A DNA stretch of 63,209 bases from Oscillospiraceae bacterium (GTDB taxonomy: Bacteria; Bacillota; Clostridia; Oscillospirales; Acutalibacteraceae). Where the stretch lies: contig CADCLS010000002.1 of assembly GCA_902802375.1 (NCBI GenBank), positions 1 through 63,209 of the forward strand, in the 5' to 3' direction. The first letter of the stretch is position 1; every line of letters starts with the position of its first letter. Both the position numbers and the translations under genes were made by a program. Below the pieces are notes generated by a model. That model saw only the letters and a program-made list of their open reading frames with translations. It was not told where the DNA came from and searched no databases. Of the stretch, positions 16,441-25,589 are shown piece by piece.

Positions 16441-16773
16441 TTAATCCCCCTGTATTGTTAAAAGAAATGTATCAACCATATATTTTTTAAGGTCAACAAA
16501 TCCCTCTTCGTTTACAAATACTCCTTCGCTTTCGAGAAGCTTTTTTTGCATATTTTCTCCGCCGAAAGCAAACGCCGGAGAAATTCTGCCGTCACGGTTT
16601 ACCACGCGGTGGCATTTTATATTGTCAGTATCAGGATTTACATGAAGCGCATAACCTACAACTCTTGCCCAGTGTACATTTCCTGCGGCGAATGCCACTT
16701 GCCCGTATGTTGCGACATTTCCTTTCGGTATTTTTTTTACCACTTCATAAATACGCTCAAAGACATTACCCAA
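16441..16773 (-). CDS. O6-alkylguanine-DNA alkyltransferase-like protein (MGMT/ATL domain)
   Basis: A 110-residue protein consisting only of the DNA-binding/active-site domain of the MGMT family (no N-terminal domain). It shows IPKGNVATYGQVA at the start and IKCHRVVNRDGRIS at the active site (C54). True enzymes have PCHRV; alkyltransferase-like ATL proteins usually replace the cysteine. Here cysteine is kept but proline is changed to lysine, so activity is uncertain. It probably recognises O6-alkylguanine in DNA. I use the TTG at 16773 behind AAGGGTGA; it gives the usual ATL length and removes a 41-base overlap with the previous gene. Confidence 0.8.
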   Translation of the reverse strand: MGNVFERIYEVVKKIPKGNVATYGQVAFAAGNVHWARVVGYALHVNPDTDNIKCHRVVNRDGRISPAFAFGGENMQKKLLESEGVFVNEEGFVDLKKYMVDTFLLTIQGD

Positions 16774-16783
16774 AATATCACCC

Positions 16784-17452
16784 TTAAAATTGATATATAC
16801 CGTCGTCGAGCAGTACAAATTCATATATCCCTACTTTAATATAGCTTTTAACACTTTTATCAAATTCGTAGTATCTGCTGACGGCGTATGTATCCAGGTT
16901 TACCTTTGTAAGGCTGCCGTCACCCGAGTTGCTGACGACGGCGGTATTGCCCTCAATAAACAGCCCCTTAGGACTTGAAAACGGTGATTTAGAGCCTCCT
17001 ATTCTCAATTCCTCACGCATAGAGGCGATATTAAAGCGGATAAGCACATTATCTTTTTCAAAGCTCGCCCAAATGCAGTTGTCATAAAGCGCTATACTGC
17101 TCGGAGGATTTTCGCGGTAAAGAATAATACCGTTCCAGATAACAGAGCCGTCACTGTCAAGTAGATAGCAACTTCCGTCTTTTTTACATAAAAACAGTTT
17201 TCCGCTTGGCAAATTTATAGTTTTAACCGTTATAAAGTTATCGCACATATCCACTGCCGGCTTATAGTTACTGCCGAATTTTGTGAGCAGATAAACATTC
17301 TTTGCTATATCGGTTATTATTCCCGACTTTGCGTCAAACATTTTGAATTTTATAAGTACATTATCGTCAATTACATCTTCAAGATATGAAAAAACAATAC
17401 CGTCCGGCTTTTTAATCATATCGTAGACTTTGCCGTCAAATATTTTATGCAA
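16784..17452 (-). CDS. Unknown protein with beta-propeller-like repeats
   Basis: A 222-residue protein I cannot assign to a family. It has no signal peptide or membrane helix. Short beta-strand-turn units with DGS or DG turns recur (KDGSCYLLDSDGSV, SGDGSLTKVNLDTYAV, LDDGIYQF), much like NHL or WD-type propeller blades. It might read out or bind a ligand or partner. It starts with TTG 17452 behind AAGGGGG, five bases after the PLP-lyase gene. Confidence 0.6.
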   Translation of the reverse strand: MHKIFDGKVYDMIKKPDGIVFSYLEDVIDDNVLIKFKMFDAKSGIITDIAKNVYLLTKFGSNYKPAVDMCDNFITVKTINLPSGKLFLCKKDGSCYLLDSDGSVIWNGIILYRENPPSSIALYDNCIWASFEKDNVLIRFNIASMREELRIGGSKSPFSSPKGLFIEGNTAVVSNSGDGSLTKVNLDTYAVSRYYEFDKSVKSYIKVGIYEFVLLDDGIYQF

Positions 17453-17457
17453 TCAGT

Positions 17458-18732
17458 TTACCCCCTTAAATCAATTATACCGTCTTTAATCAGGCGGTCT
17501 GCCGCCAAAAGTATGCCAACCTTACCGCTGTAAAAATTAAGTCCGCCCTGCATATAAACGCAAAAAGGTTCTCTAAGCGGTGCGTCGGCTGAAAGCTCTA
17601 TTGAAGCACCGCCGGTAAACGCACCGGCCGCCATAATAACCTCATCCGAATATCCGGGCATTGGCGCCGGTGTAGGCACTGCCGAGGCGTCAACCGGCGA
17701 GCCGGACTGCAGACCTTGGCAAAAGCTTATCAGTGCATCTTTGGATTTTAAGTTTATTATTTCAATTATATCTGCGCGTGCTTCGTCCGTTTTAGGACTT
17801 ACCGTATATCCCAACAGGCTGAAAAGAGCCGAAGCATAGACTGCGGTTTTAAGAGCTTCGGCTGTTGTATGAGGTGCGGCGAAAAAGCCCATATAAAGCT
17901 CTCGGTTATGACCGAGCGTTGCCCCTACCTCGCGACCTACGCCTGCACAAGTCATCCTGTGAGAACACATTTCGATATACTCTTTTTTGCCTGCTATGTA
18001 ACCGCCGCCCGGAGCAATACCGCCGCCCGGGTTTTTTATAAGAGAGCCTGCCATTAAATCGGCACCCACCTGCGTCGGCTCGCGAGTTTCCACAAACTCA
18101 CCGTAGCAGTTATCCACCATAATAACAGTATCGGGAGATACTGATTTTACGGCACTGCACAGCTCTTCAATTTGGCTTATAAGCAAACTTTTTCTGGTGT
18201 TGTACCCGCGTGAACGCTGAATGTACGCCATTTTGTAATGCTTGCTTGAAAGACGAAGCTTAATTTCTTCAATATCGGGTGTGCCGTCAGAGAGAAGCTC
18301 TACCTGTTCATAATTCACGCCGAAATCTTTAAGTGAACCGTCGAGTTTTTCGTCAACACCGAAAACGCCGGTTATAGTGTCATACGGTCTGCCGGTGAGA
18401 ACTATAACGGTATCGCCCGGGCGTAAAATTCCGAAAAGTGCCACAGAGAGCGTGTGGGTGCCCGAAGCAAAGCTGTGGCGAATGAGCGCATCCTCTGCGC
18501 CGAATGCCTTTGCTGCCACCTTATCGAGCGTATCGCGGCCCACATCATCATATCCGTATCCTGTGGAAACGCCCAAATGCATTTCGCTAACACCCGAGTC
18601 TATAAAAGCGGATAAAACCTTTTGCTGGTTGTATTCGCTGTTCTTTTCTATTCTGCTGAATGCTTTACTGCATTTCTCCGTCGCTTTTATATCAAGCAAC
18701 TCAAGATTTTTATCTATTTTGAAATAATCCAA
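17458..18732 (-). CDS. PLP-dependent lyase, methionine gamma-lyase / 'aluminium resistance' family
   Basis: A 424-residue fold-type I PLP enzyme of the group often annotated as cystathionine beta-lyase family involved in aluminium resistance (YnbB in Bacillus). Visible marks are GVSTGYGYDDVGRDTLD, RHSFASGTHTLSVALFG near residues 80-100, the aspartate in IMVDNCYGEF, and the PLP lysine in LIKNPGGGIAPGGGYIAG. The true substrate of this group is not settled. A TTG at 18732 follows GGAGG at a perfect distance and removes an overlap with the upstream gene; the ATG at 18771 lacks such a site. Confidence 0.85.
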   Translation of the reverse strand: MDYFKIDKNLELLDIKATEKCSKAFSRIEKNSEYNQQKVLSAFIDSGVSEMHLGVSTGYGYDDVGRDTLDKVAAKAFGAEDALIRHSFASGTHTLSVALFGILRPGDTVIVLTGRPYDTITGVFGVDEKLDGSLKDFGVNYEQVELLSDGTPDIEEIKLRLSSKHYKMAYIQRSRGYNTRKSLLISQIEELCSAVKSVSPDTVIMVDNCYGEFVETREPTQVGADLMAGSLIKNPGGGIAPGGGYIAGKKEYIEMCSHRMTCAGVGREVGATLGHNRELYMGFFAAPHTTAEALKTAVYASALFSLLGYTVSPKTDEARADIIEIINLKSKDALISFCQGLQSGSPVDASAVPTPAPMPGYSDEVIMAAGAFTGGASIELSADAPLREPFCVYMQGGLNFYSGKVGILLAADRLIKDGIIDLRG

Positions 18733-18733
18733 G

Positions 18734-19399
18734 TTATTTCCTCCAGTATCCTGCCTTGTATAAAGGCTCAAATCCGAACTTAAAATAAAATGGCAAAACC
18801 TCGTCTCTCGCGACGCACACTATCGGCTTGTTTGAGTTAATCGCGGCACTGAGAAGCGCGCCGCCAAGACCCTTTTGCCTTGAAGCAATACCGCCGAGCA
18901 TTCTGTAATTCTTTGTTTCAAGCGTTATTGCCGCACACTTGTCGCGCTTGCTGAAAACTTTTATTTTCCCATGGTTAAGCCTTCTGCAATAATCGGTTGC
19001 AAAATATTCATAGTCGGGCAAATCAAATTCGTCTACACTTAAAATATCATAAATTTCACGGCTTGAAAGCTTGTCCGAAAACAGATTACTTTTGCTTGTC
19101 ACCGGCTTTTCGTTTATGAGTACATTAACTTCCTCAAACTCATAGTCAAGTCGTTTAAGATTATCACTGCTTGAAAAAATCGACTTTGGGCGCAAAAACG
19201 ATAAAAACTTTTTTGTTTCAGACACCTCAGGTTTTCCGCTTATTATCACATCACCGTCAAGCAGAAATATCAGTGCGCCCGTCTCGTTTTGCAAAAATAG
19301 CTGTGATATATCCGGATAGGTATCAAATAGGTTTTGTATCTTTATCAACTCAGCCGAAGGCTTACTCCATTCGGGCACACTGTAAATTCTATTTATCAT
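18734..19399 (-). CDS. GNAT-like acetyltransferase (putative)
   Basis: A 221-residue protein whose C-terminal third resembles a GNAT domain: AAITLETKNYRMLGGIASRQ, the acetyl-CoA pyrophosphate loop RQKGLGGALLSAA, and ARDEVLPFYFKFGFEPL. The N-terminal half is not recognised. The probable activity is transfer of an acetyl group from acetyl-CoA to an unknown amine. I prefer ATG 19399; a TTG two codons upstream is possible. The start overlaps the end of the M42 peptidase gene by 11 bases. Confidence 0.65.
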   Translation of the reverse strand: MINRIYSVPEWSKPSAELIKIQNLFDTYPDISQLFLQNETGALIFLLDGDVIISGKPEVSETKKFLSFLRPKSIFSSSDNLKRLDYEFEEVNVLINEKPVTSKSNLFSDKLSSREIYDILSVDEFDLPDYEYFATDYCRRLNHGKIKVFSKRDKCAAITLETKNYRMLGGIASRQKGLGGALLSAAINSNKPIVCVARDEVLPFYFKFGFEPLYKAGYWRK

Positions 19400-20393
19400 T
19401 GGCAATATAATCTATCATATATTTGCAAACTTCAAATACAGAGGTTATATCACGGAGACTTGCAACCGAACTTGCCGAATGAATATATCTGCAAGGCACG
19501 CTTAAAGATACGGTCCTTACACCCTCACGAGATAAATGCACGGCACCAGAGTTGTTGCCGCCGGTTACCGCCCGTTTTGGCTGAACGCTCATACCGCTGT
19601 TAATTGCCGCTAAATAGTATTCGCGGTCATAAACGGTAGCGCGGTCCATAAACGAGACGACAGCGCCGCGCCCTAAATTGCAAACCGTTTTATCATCACC
19701 GACACCTGAAATATCCGCGGCAGTTGTGCCTTCTATAATTATTGCGGCATCGGGGTTTACGGAGTATGCCGCCACTCGCGCTCCACGAAGTCCTATTTCC
19801 TCCTGCACCGAGAAAACGGCGGTAAAATCGTATTCATTGTATTCTTTTATGAGCTTTATCAGTATTGCACAGCCTACGCGGTCATCAAGTGCTTTTGATA
19901 TTATATTTTCCCCGCATTCGGTAAAATCGGATATGCAAACCGCCCTGTCGCCGAGCCTTACCATACCTTCGGCTTCCTCTTTTGAAGCGGCGCCTATATC
20001 GATATAAAGACTGTCCGCCTTTGGAAGCTTTTTGCTCTCTTCACCGTGAGTCAAGTGTATCGGTTTTCCGCTTATAACGCCGTTTATTTTGCCGTTTATT
20101 CTCACCGACCGGAACATAAGCGCAGATGTGTTAATACCGCCGAGCGTCTTAAACCGCAAAAAACCTCCTTCTGTAATAGAAGATATAATAAGCCCCACCT
20201 CATCCATATGCGCGTCGAGCATTATTTTGCGTTTCGGTGTGCGTTTACCCTTCTTTACGGCGATGATGTTGCCAAGCGGGTCAACACTTGTTTCACAAAA
20301 ATCCGATATCTCTTTTAATATAAAATCTCTTACTAAATCTTCGCCGCCCGAAGTGCCGTCTATAAGGCACAGTTTTTTCAGTAATTCTATCAT
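19389..20393 (-). CDS. M42 family metallopeptidase (second of a tandem pair)
   Basis: A 334-residue dinuclear-zinc aminopeptidase/endoglucanase-type protein. Metal ligands and catalytic residues can be seen as H in LDAHMDEVG, D in ALDDRVG, the EE pair in VQEEIGLRGA, an acidic residue in IIEGTTAADISG, and H in RYIHSASS. Such enzymes form dodecamers that trim peptides in the cytoplasm. The ATG at 20393 overlaps the stop codon of the upstream M42 gene (TAATG) and follows GGTGGA. It shares roughly the same motif order with its neighbour, so the pair looks like an old duplication. Confidence 0.9.
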   Translation of the reverse strand: MIELLKKLCLIDGTSGGEDLVRDFILKEISDFCETSVDPLGNIIAVKKGKRTPKRKIMLDAHMDEVGLIISSITEGGFLRFKTLGGINTSALMFRSVRINGKINGVISGKPIHLTHGEESKKLPKADSLYIDIGAASKEEAEGMVRLGDRAVCISDFTECGENIISKALDDRVGCAILIKLIKEYNEYDFTAVFSVQEEIGLRGARVAAYSVNPDAAIIIEGTTAADISGVGDDKTVCNLGRGAVVSFMDRATVYDREYYLAAINSGMSVQPKRAVTGGNNSGAVHLSREGVRTVSLSVPCRYIHSASSVASLRDITSVFEVCKYMIDYIANDK

Positions 20394-21394
20394 TATTCCA
20401 CCGCCTTTATATACTCTTCCAAAATGTCGCAAACGCTGATAATATCCGAAACGGATATTATTTCACAGTCGCTGTGCATATTGCGAAGCGGAATTGATAC
20501 AAGTCCTGTTCTGATACCCGATTTTGTGACAGAGATTATATCGGCGTCGGTTCCTGTTGATTTGCCCATAACTTCGGTTTGATACGGAATATTTTTTTCT
20601 TTTGCGAGGCGTATCAGTTTATCTGATATTGCGCGGTCTGCTACCGGGGAAATGCCTATCATAGCGCCTTTGCACATTTTTCCACAGTCTTCGGGGTTTA
20701 TATCAGGCCCGTCGGCAAAGCTTACATCTATTGCTATCGCTTCGTCAGGCGAAATTCTGAAACTGGATGTTTTAGCACCGCGAAGCCCTATTTCCTCCAT
20801 ATCCGAAAGGCAGAAGACAAGATTTACAGGAGGCTTCTTGCCCTCAAACCGCGAGGCAAGCTCAATAAGCACTGCACAGGCGGCGCGGTCATCAAAAGAT
20901 TTTGAACAGAGCTTATCACCTGAAAGCTCATTAAACGCAGAAGAAAATGTGACATAATCGCCGAGTGAAATTATATCTTTCGCCTTTTCGCCAAGGCACG
21001 AATCGATTTTCATATCGGAAATTTTGTCGAAGGTTACATCCTCTTCGCTTAAATGAGGAGGAGTTGAGCAGAAAACTCCGCGAACTGTCTTTTTGCCGTG
21101 AATATCAACCTGTCTTGACGGCAACGCTCTAAGGTCTATACCGCCGCAGGTGGATACGGTTAAAAATCCTTTGTCGTCAACATCAGTTACAATAAAGCCG
21201 ATTTGGTCAATGTGTGCTTCGAGCATAAGGGTATAATCACGCTCGCCTGTAATTCTCCCGATAACACCGAGGTCGCTCCCGTATGAGACATCACAAAAGC
21301 GCGAAAGATATTCGCCTGCTATATCAGTTGCTTCTCTTATATTACCTATACCGACGGCGGCGGTAAGATTTTTTAATATTTCCTTAATATCCAT
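20393..21394 (-). CDS. M42 family metallopeptidase (first of a tandem pair)
   Basis: A 333-residue M42 aminopeptidase paralogue of the next gene. Motifs are LEAHIDQIG, SFDDRAA, LSDMEEIGLRGA, IDVSFADGPDIN and RNMHSDCE, which supply the metal ligands and catalytic glutamates of the family. It follows murD with a one-base overlap and couples to the second M42 gene by a shared stop/start. A role in cytoplasmic peptide turnover is inferred. The paralogues differ enough in sequence to suggest different substrates or mixed shells. Confidence 0.9.
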   Translation of the reverse strand: MDIKEILKNLTAAVGIGNIREATDIAGEYLSRFCDVSYGSDLGVIGRITGERDYTLMLEAHIDQIGFIVTDVDDKGFLTVSTCGGIDLRALPSRQVDIHGKKTVRGVFCSTPPHLSEEDVTFDKISDMKIDSCLGEKAKDIISLGDYVTFSSAFNELSGDKLCSKSFDDRAACAVLIELASRFEGKKPPVNLVFCLSDMEEIGLRGAKTSSFRISPDEAIAIDVSFADGPDINPEDCGKMCKGAMIGISPVADRAISDKLIRLAKEKNIPYQTEVMGKSTGTDADIISVTKSGIRTGLVSIPLRNMHSDCEIISVSDIISVCDILEEYIKAVE

Positions 21395-22773
21395 TACAGT
21401 TTATTTACCAAGTCCTTATAATAATTGCCTCTTGCCACGAAGTTGGGGAAGGCGTCAAAGCTTGCGCAGGCAGGAGAAAGGGTTACAATATCGCCGTTTT
21501 CGGCGTTGTCATGAGCGAGCTTTACTGCCTTTTCGAGATTTTCACATCTTATAATTTCGGGCGCGCCTTTGTATCCCTTATACTCACGAACGCACTTTTC
21601 TATCTTGTCGGCAGTAGCGCCGCAAAGATAGAGTGTTTTTACGCGGTCAACAATATAAGGTGCAAGCGGCTCAAACGGAATGTGCTTGTCGTAACCGCCG
21701 GCAATGAGGATTACTTTTTTATCAAACGCCTTGAGTCCTGCAATTGTTCGCGTGGGACTTGAAGCAATAGAGTCGTTATAATATTTTACGCCGTCAAGCT
21801 CGCGTACAAGCTCAATTCTGTGCTCAACTCCGCCAAACTCGCGCGCCACTTTACAAATACTGTCAACCCCTACATATCCCCAAACGGCGGCTATCGCGGC
21901 TAAATAGTTTGAAACATTGTGGTCGCCTATAACCTTTATCTCTTTGCGATTTATTATAGGCACATCAACTCCACGGTATGCCATATGAAGAAAGCCGTCG
22001 TCATCAAGCCAAGCGCCGTTGTTAAGTCTCCTGTTCATACTGAAGCCGAGGCTCTGACCTCTGACATCTTTTCTAAAGCCTTCGGTTATCTCATCGTCAC
22101 GGTTGAGCACTGTGCGAGAAAAGGCATTCTGATGAAGGAGAATGTTTTTCTTGGCTTCAACATATTCGTCCATATCCTTGTGAACATCGAGGTGGTTTGG
22201 CGACACATTGGTAACCACCGCCACATCCGGGCTTTTGCGCATTGATATAAGCTGGAAAGATGAAAGCTCTACAACCACAAAATCTTCAGGTTTGATATTT
22301 TCAATTTCCGGCAAAAGCGGATTGCCGATATTGCCGCCTATGTGTACGGTTTTACCCTCAGCCTCCAGCATTTTTGCTATAAGGGTGGTTGTGGTAGTCT
22401 TACCATCAGAGCCGGTGACAGCGAAAACAGTTGCAGGGCAGAGGTCGAAAAACACCTCCATTTCGCTTGTAACCGCAATACCGCGTTTTCGGGCGCGTTC
22501 CAGCTCTTCGAGGTGGAAGTTCATTCCGGGTGTGCGGAAAATTATATCCACTTCAAGATTTTCGAGATAATCTTCGCCGAGCTTGAGCTCGGCGCCTGCC
22601 GCTTCAAGACGGTCGGCAAGCTCGCCTACAAGCGCGCGCTCGCGTCTGTCACAAGCTATAACGCGCGCACCCTGCTTTAAGAAGCTTAGTATCAGCGGGG
22701 TGTTGCTGATACCTATTCCGCACATTGCTATTCTTTTACCCTTGATTTGACTGAAAAACTGTTTGAAATCCAA
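21394..22773 (-). CDS. murD: UDP-N-acetylmuramoyl-L-alanine--D-glutamate ligase
   Basis: A 459-residue cytoplasmic Mur ligase that adds D-glutamate to UDP-MurNAc-L-alanine during peptidoglycan precursor synthesis. Seen are the N-terminal Rossmann start IAMCGIGISN, the ATP loop TGSDGKTTTTTLIAKML (about 110-125), VVELSSFQL, NVSPNHLDVH, GDHNVSNYLAA, EHRIELVRELDGVKYYNDS and GGYDKHIPF. It starts at TTG 22773, seven bases behind GGGAGGG. It is not in a dcw cluster; neighbours are a VanY-type peptidase and M42 peptidases. Confidence 0.95.
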   Translation of the reverse strand: MDFKQFFSQIKGKRIAMCGIGISNTPLILSFLKQGARVIACDRRERALVGELADRLEAAGAELKLGEDYLENLEVDIIFRTPGMNFHLEELERARKRGIAVTSEMEVFFDLCPATVFAVTGSDGKTTTTTLIAKMLEAEGKTVHIGGNIGNPLLPEIENIKPEDFVVVELSSFQLISMRKSPDVAVVTNVSPNHLDVHKDMDEYVEAKKNILLHQNAFSRTVLNRDDEITEGFRKDVRGQSLGFSMNRRLNNGAWLDDDGFLHMAYRGVDVPIINRKEIKVIGDHNVSNYLAAIAAVWGYVGVDSICKVAREFGGVEHRIELVRELDGVKYYNDSIASSPTRTIAGLKAFDKKVILIAGGYDKHIPFEPLAPYIVDRVKTLYLCGATADKIEKCVREYKGYKGAPEIIRCENLEKAVKLAHDNAENGDIVTLSPACASFDAFPNFVARGNYYKDLVNKL

Positions 22774-22801
22774 ATTTAGCCCTCCCAAAAAGCTGTATGC
22801 A

Positions 22802-23650
22802 TTAATTCACATCGGCTGTTGCATTGTCGTATATTCCGCCTTGCGGTTCTAAGCCTTTTAATTTAATATATTCCTCAAGCGTAATATTTAGATTATTTAT
22901 CTCTTTAGCGCAGTTTATTCCAACAAACCGCCAGTGCCACGACTCATACATAACGCCTGTAATGTCTATACTGTCTTTCGGATAACGGAGTATAAAGCCG
23001 TAATCTTCGGCATTTTCGCACATCCACTTAAACATTTCGGTGCCCTCAAATTTACTTGAAGCCATATTAAAGTCGGCGCAAAGACCGGTGTTGTGCTCGC
23101 TCGTTCCGGGGCGCGCTACCGCCGTCGCCGCTTTTACTTCGTCTCCGCCCTCTTTTTTAACGCGGTTTTCAAAGAGCATTTTCTGTGTGGCGTAAGAACG
23201 GTACGGAGACCACACTTTAAGGTCCACTCCGTCTTTCCACGCCGCTTCCACCATGGCGCGCATATAAGGCCATATTCCCGCGTCGATTTGGTCTAATTGG
23301 CCGTTATGATATTTGGCTTCTATTTTAGTTAAATTCCAGCCGTATTTGTAATCCTCAGGCAGTGGATACTCGGCGTTTACAAGCAAAAGCCTCGAATAAT
23401 CCGCGTTAAGCGTGTATTCTCCTCTTTGTACCATTTCGGGACCTTTTTTCTCAGGTGTTGAGGTTTCCTGACTGCTTACTTCATTAACAGAGGAAAGATT
23501 GTTTTGTTTAGCGGTATCTTTATCTTTGATTGCGTTCATTATCACTGTAACCGATAATGCTATAACGGCTACCGCAAGCACTAACACAAGAGCGCAAAGG
23601 GATAAAAATATTCTTCGCTTTTTTATAGCTGCTTTTCTATTACTGTTCAT
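22802..23650 (-). CDS. D-alanyl-D-alanine carboxypeptidase, VanY type (M15B)
   Basis: A 282-residue protein with one N-terminal transmembrane helix (about 14-38), a Ser/Thr/Gln-rich linker, and a zinc peptidase domain. The M15 signatures are SEHNTGLCADF (H and D ligands, near residue 190) and ESWHWRFVG (catalytic Glu region and third ligand His). SPYRSYATQ precedes them, as in VanY/DacB-like enzymes. It likely removes the terminal D-alanine from peptidoglycan stems outside the membrane. There are no vancomycin-resistance genes around, so a housekeeping wall role is more likely. It sits between lepA and murD. Confidence 0.9.
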   Translation of the reverse strand: MNSNRKAAIKKRRIFLSLCALVLVLAVAVIALSVTVIMNAIKDKDTAKQNNLSSVNEVSSQETSTPEKKGPEMVQRGEYTLNADYSRLLLVNAEYPLPEDYKYGWNLTKIEAKYHNGQLDQIDAGIWPYMRAMVEAAWKDGVDLKVWSPYRSYATQKMLFENRVKKEGGDEVKAATAVARPGTSEHNTGLCADFNMASSKFEGTEMFKWMCENAEDYGFILRYPKDSIDITGVMYESWHWRFVGINCAKEINNLNITLEEYIKLKGLEPQGGIYDNATADVN

Positions 23651-23660
23651 TTTGCCTCAC

Positions 23661-25466
23661 CTATTCGTCAAGCTTAAGTACCGCCATAAATGCGTCCTTC
23701 GGCACCTCTACACTGCCAAGTCTGCGCATTTTCTTTTTGCCTTCCTTTTGCTTTTCGAGTAATTTTTTCTTTCTTGTTATATCACCGCCGTAGCACTTCG
23801 CCAAAACATCTTTGCGGAGCGCCTTTACGGTCTCTCTTGCGATTATTTTGCCGCCTACCGCTACCTGAACGGGAACTTCAAATAACTGCCTCGGTATATA
23901 CTCTTTAAGCTTTTCTGCAATTCTGCGCGCACGGGCATAAGAGTTTGAATTGTGTACTATGAAAGACAGCGCGTCCACAGTATCTCCGGCGAGCATAACA
24001 TCAAGCTTTACAAGATTTGATTTTTGGTATCCTGCCGGCTCATAGTCGTAACTTGCATAACCCTTCGTACGGGATTTTAATGCGTCAAAAAAGTCATATA
24101 CTATCTCGCCGGTAGGCAGAACATAATGAATATCAACTCTGTCTCCCATATACTTCATATCAATATATGTTCCGCGCCTGTCCTCGCAAAGCTGCATAAT
24201 TGTGCCGACATAGTCGTTCGGCGCATAGATGTTCACATTTGATATAGGCTCAAGCGCTTCGGATATTGTCGCAGGGTCGGGATAGTTTGTAGGATTATCC
24301 ACCGTTACCGTCTGCCCGTTTGTAAGATGAAATTCATACTGCACGCTCGGCGCCGTGGTAATAATATCAAGATTATATTCGCGTTCAAGTCTTTCTTCTA
24401 TTATTTCCATATGCAAAAGACCTAAAAATCCGCAACGGAAGCCGAAACCGAGAGCCTGTGAGGTCTCCGGCTCGAAAAGTAACGACGCATCATTAAGCTG
24501 AAGCTTTTCAAGTGCCTCGCGAAGGTCGGGGTATCTTGCGCCGTCCGCCGGGTAAATACCGCAGAAGACCACCGGCTTTACGCTTCTGTAACCATCAAGC
24601 GGCTCGCTCGCAGGATTGGCAGTTAGTGTAATTGTATCGCCGACGCGCGCTTCGCTTACGGTCTTAATCGAGGCGGCAAGGTAACCTACTTCGCCGGCCT
24701 CAAGGCTTTCACACGGCACCATGGCAGTGGCGCTTTTCCGCCCGAGCTCTACTACTTCAAATTCAGCACCGGTAGCCATCATCTTTATTTTGTCGCCGTT
24801 TTTAATTTTACCGCTTACAACGCGGAAGTAAACTATTGCACCCTTGTAAGCGTCATAATATGAATCAAATATAAGGGCCTTAAGAGGTGATGTGCGGTCG
24901 CCTTTAGGCGCCGGCACACTTTTTACAATCATTTCGAGGACTTCTTTAGTATTCTGTCCCGTTTTAGCTGAAATCAGAGGCGCCTTGTCTGCAGGGATAC
25001 CGATGACATCCTCAATTTCTGCTTTTATTCTTTGAGGGTCTGCACTCGGCAGGTCTATTTTGTTTATGACCGGCAGTATTTCAAGACCGTGGTCCGCCGC
25101 AAGATATGTGTTTGCAAGCGTTTGCGCCTCAATGCCCTGAGAAGCGTCAACTACAAGTATTGCTCCCTCACACGCCGCAAGTGAGCGTGAAACCTCATAG
25201 TTAAAATCTACATGTCCCGGAGTGTCGATTAAATTAAGCTCATATTCTTTGCCGTCATCCGCTTTGTAGTAAAGCGTTACGGCATGTGCCTTTATGGTAA
25301 TGCCGCGCTCGCGCTCTAAATCCATACTGTCAAGTATCTGATTTTCCATATCTCTTGCGGATACCGAGCTTGTAAGCTCCAAAAGACGGTCGGCAAGCGT
25401 GGATTTTCCGTGGTCTATATGTGCGACAATGCAAAAATTCCTGATATTTTCCAAAGGAAAAGACAA
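23661..25466 (-). CDS. lepA: Elongation factor 4 (LepA), ribosome-associated GTPase
   Basis: A 601-residue translational GTPase that remodels ribosomes. G motifs are [16 protein letters not shown] (G1), [10 protein letters not shown] (G2), [12 protein letters not shown] (G3), [10 protein letters not shown] (G4) and SAKTGQN (G5). The C-terminal region contains [18 protein letters not shown], typical of LepA. Length is normal. The start is TTG 25466 behind AGGGG. It has its own promoter (25498-25526) and is the first gene of a tightly spaced run that continues through vanY, murD and the peptidases. Confidence 0.97.
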   Translation of the reverse strand: MSFPLENIRNFCIVAHIDHGKSTLADRLLELTSSVSARDMENQILDSMDLERERGITIKAHAVTLYYKADDGKEYELNLIDTPGHVDFNYEVSRSLAACEGAILVVDASQGIEAQTLANTYLAADHGLEILPVINKIDLPSADPQRIKAEIEDVIGIPADKAPLISAKTGQNTKEVLEMIVKSVPAPKGDRTSPLKALIFDSYYDAYKGAIVYFRVVSGKIKNGDKIKMMATGAEFEVVELGRKSATAMVPCESLEAGEVGYLAASIKTVSEARVGDTITLTANPASEPLDGYRSVKPVVFCGIYPADGARYPDLREALEKLQLNDASLLFEPETSQALGFGFRCGFLGLLHMEIIEERLEREYNLDIITTAPSVQYEFHLTNGQTVTVDNPTNYPDPATISEALEPISNVNIYAPNDYVGTIMQLCEDRRGTYIDMKYMGDRVDIHYVLPTGEIVYDFFDALKSRTKGYASYDYEPAGYQKSNLVKLDVMLAGDTVDALSFIVHNSNSYARARRIAEKLKEYIPRQLFEVPVQVAVGGKIIARETVKALRKDVLAKCYGGDITRKKKLLEKQKEGKKKMRRLGSVEVPKDAFMAVLKLDE

Positions 25467-25497
25467 GGTACATTTCCCCTTATAATATATTTTTTAT

Positions 25498-25526
25498 ATA
25501 ATAACACAAACTATATACTTTTACAA
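25498..25526 (-). promoter_or_regulatory. lepA promoter
   Basis: On the minus strand TTGTAA (25521-25526), 17 bases, TATTAT (25498-25503). It lies about 30 bases before the lepA start and is the only strong promoter I see for the long downstream gene run. Confidence 0.6.
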
Positions 25527-25537
25527 TAGCGAATTGC

Positions 25538-25566
25538 TTGACAATTCTGTGTTACGCGGATAAAAT
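25538..25566 (+). promoter_or_regulatory. Promoter of the EamA-ispE unit
   Basis: TTGACA (25538-25543), 17 bases, TAAAAT (25561-25566), just before the GTG start at 25590. It is back to back with the lepA promoter. Confidence 0.75.
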
Positions 25567-25589
25567 TAACAAAGTCAGGAGATGTTATT

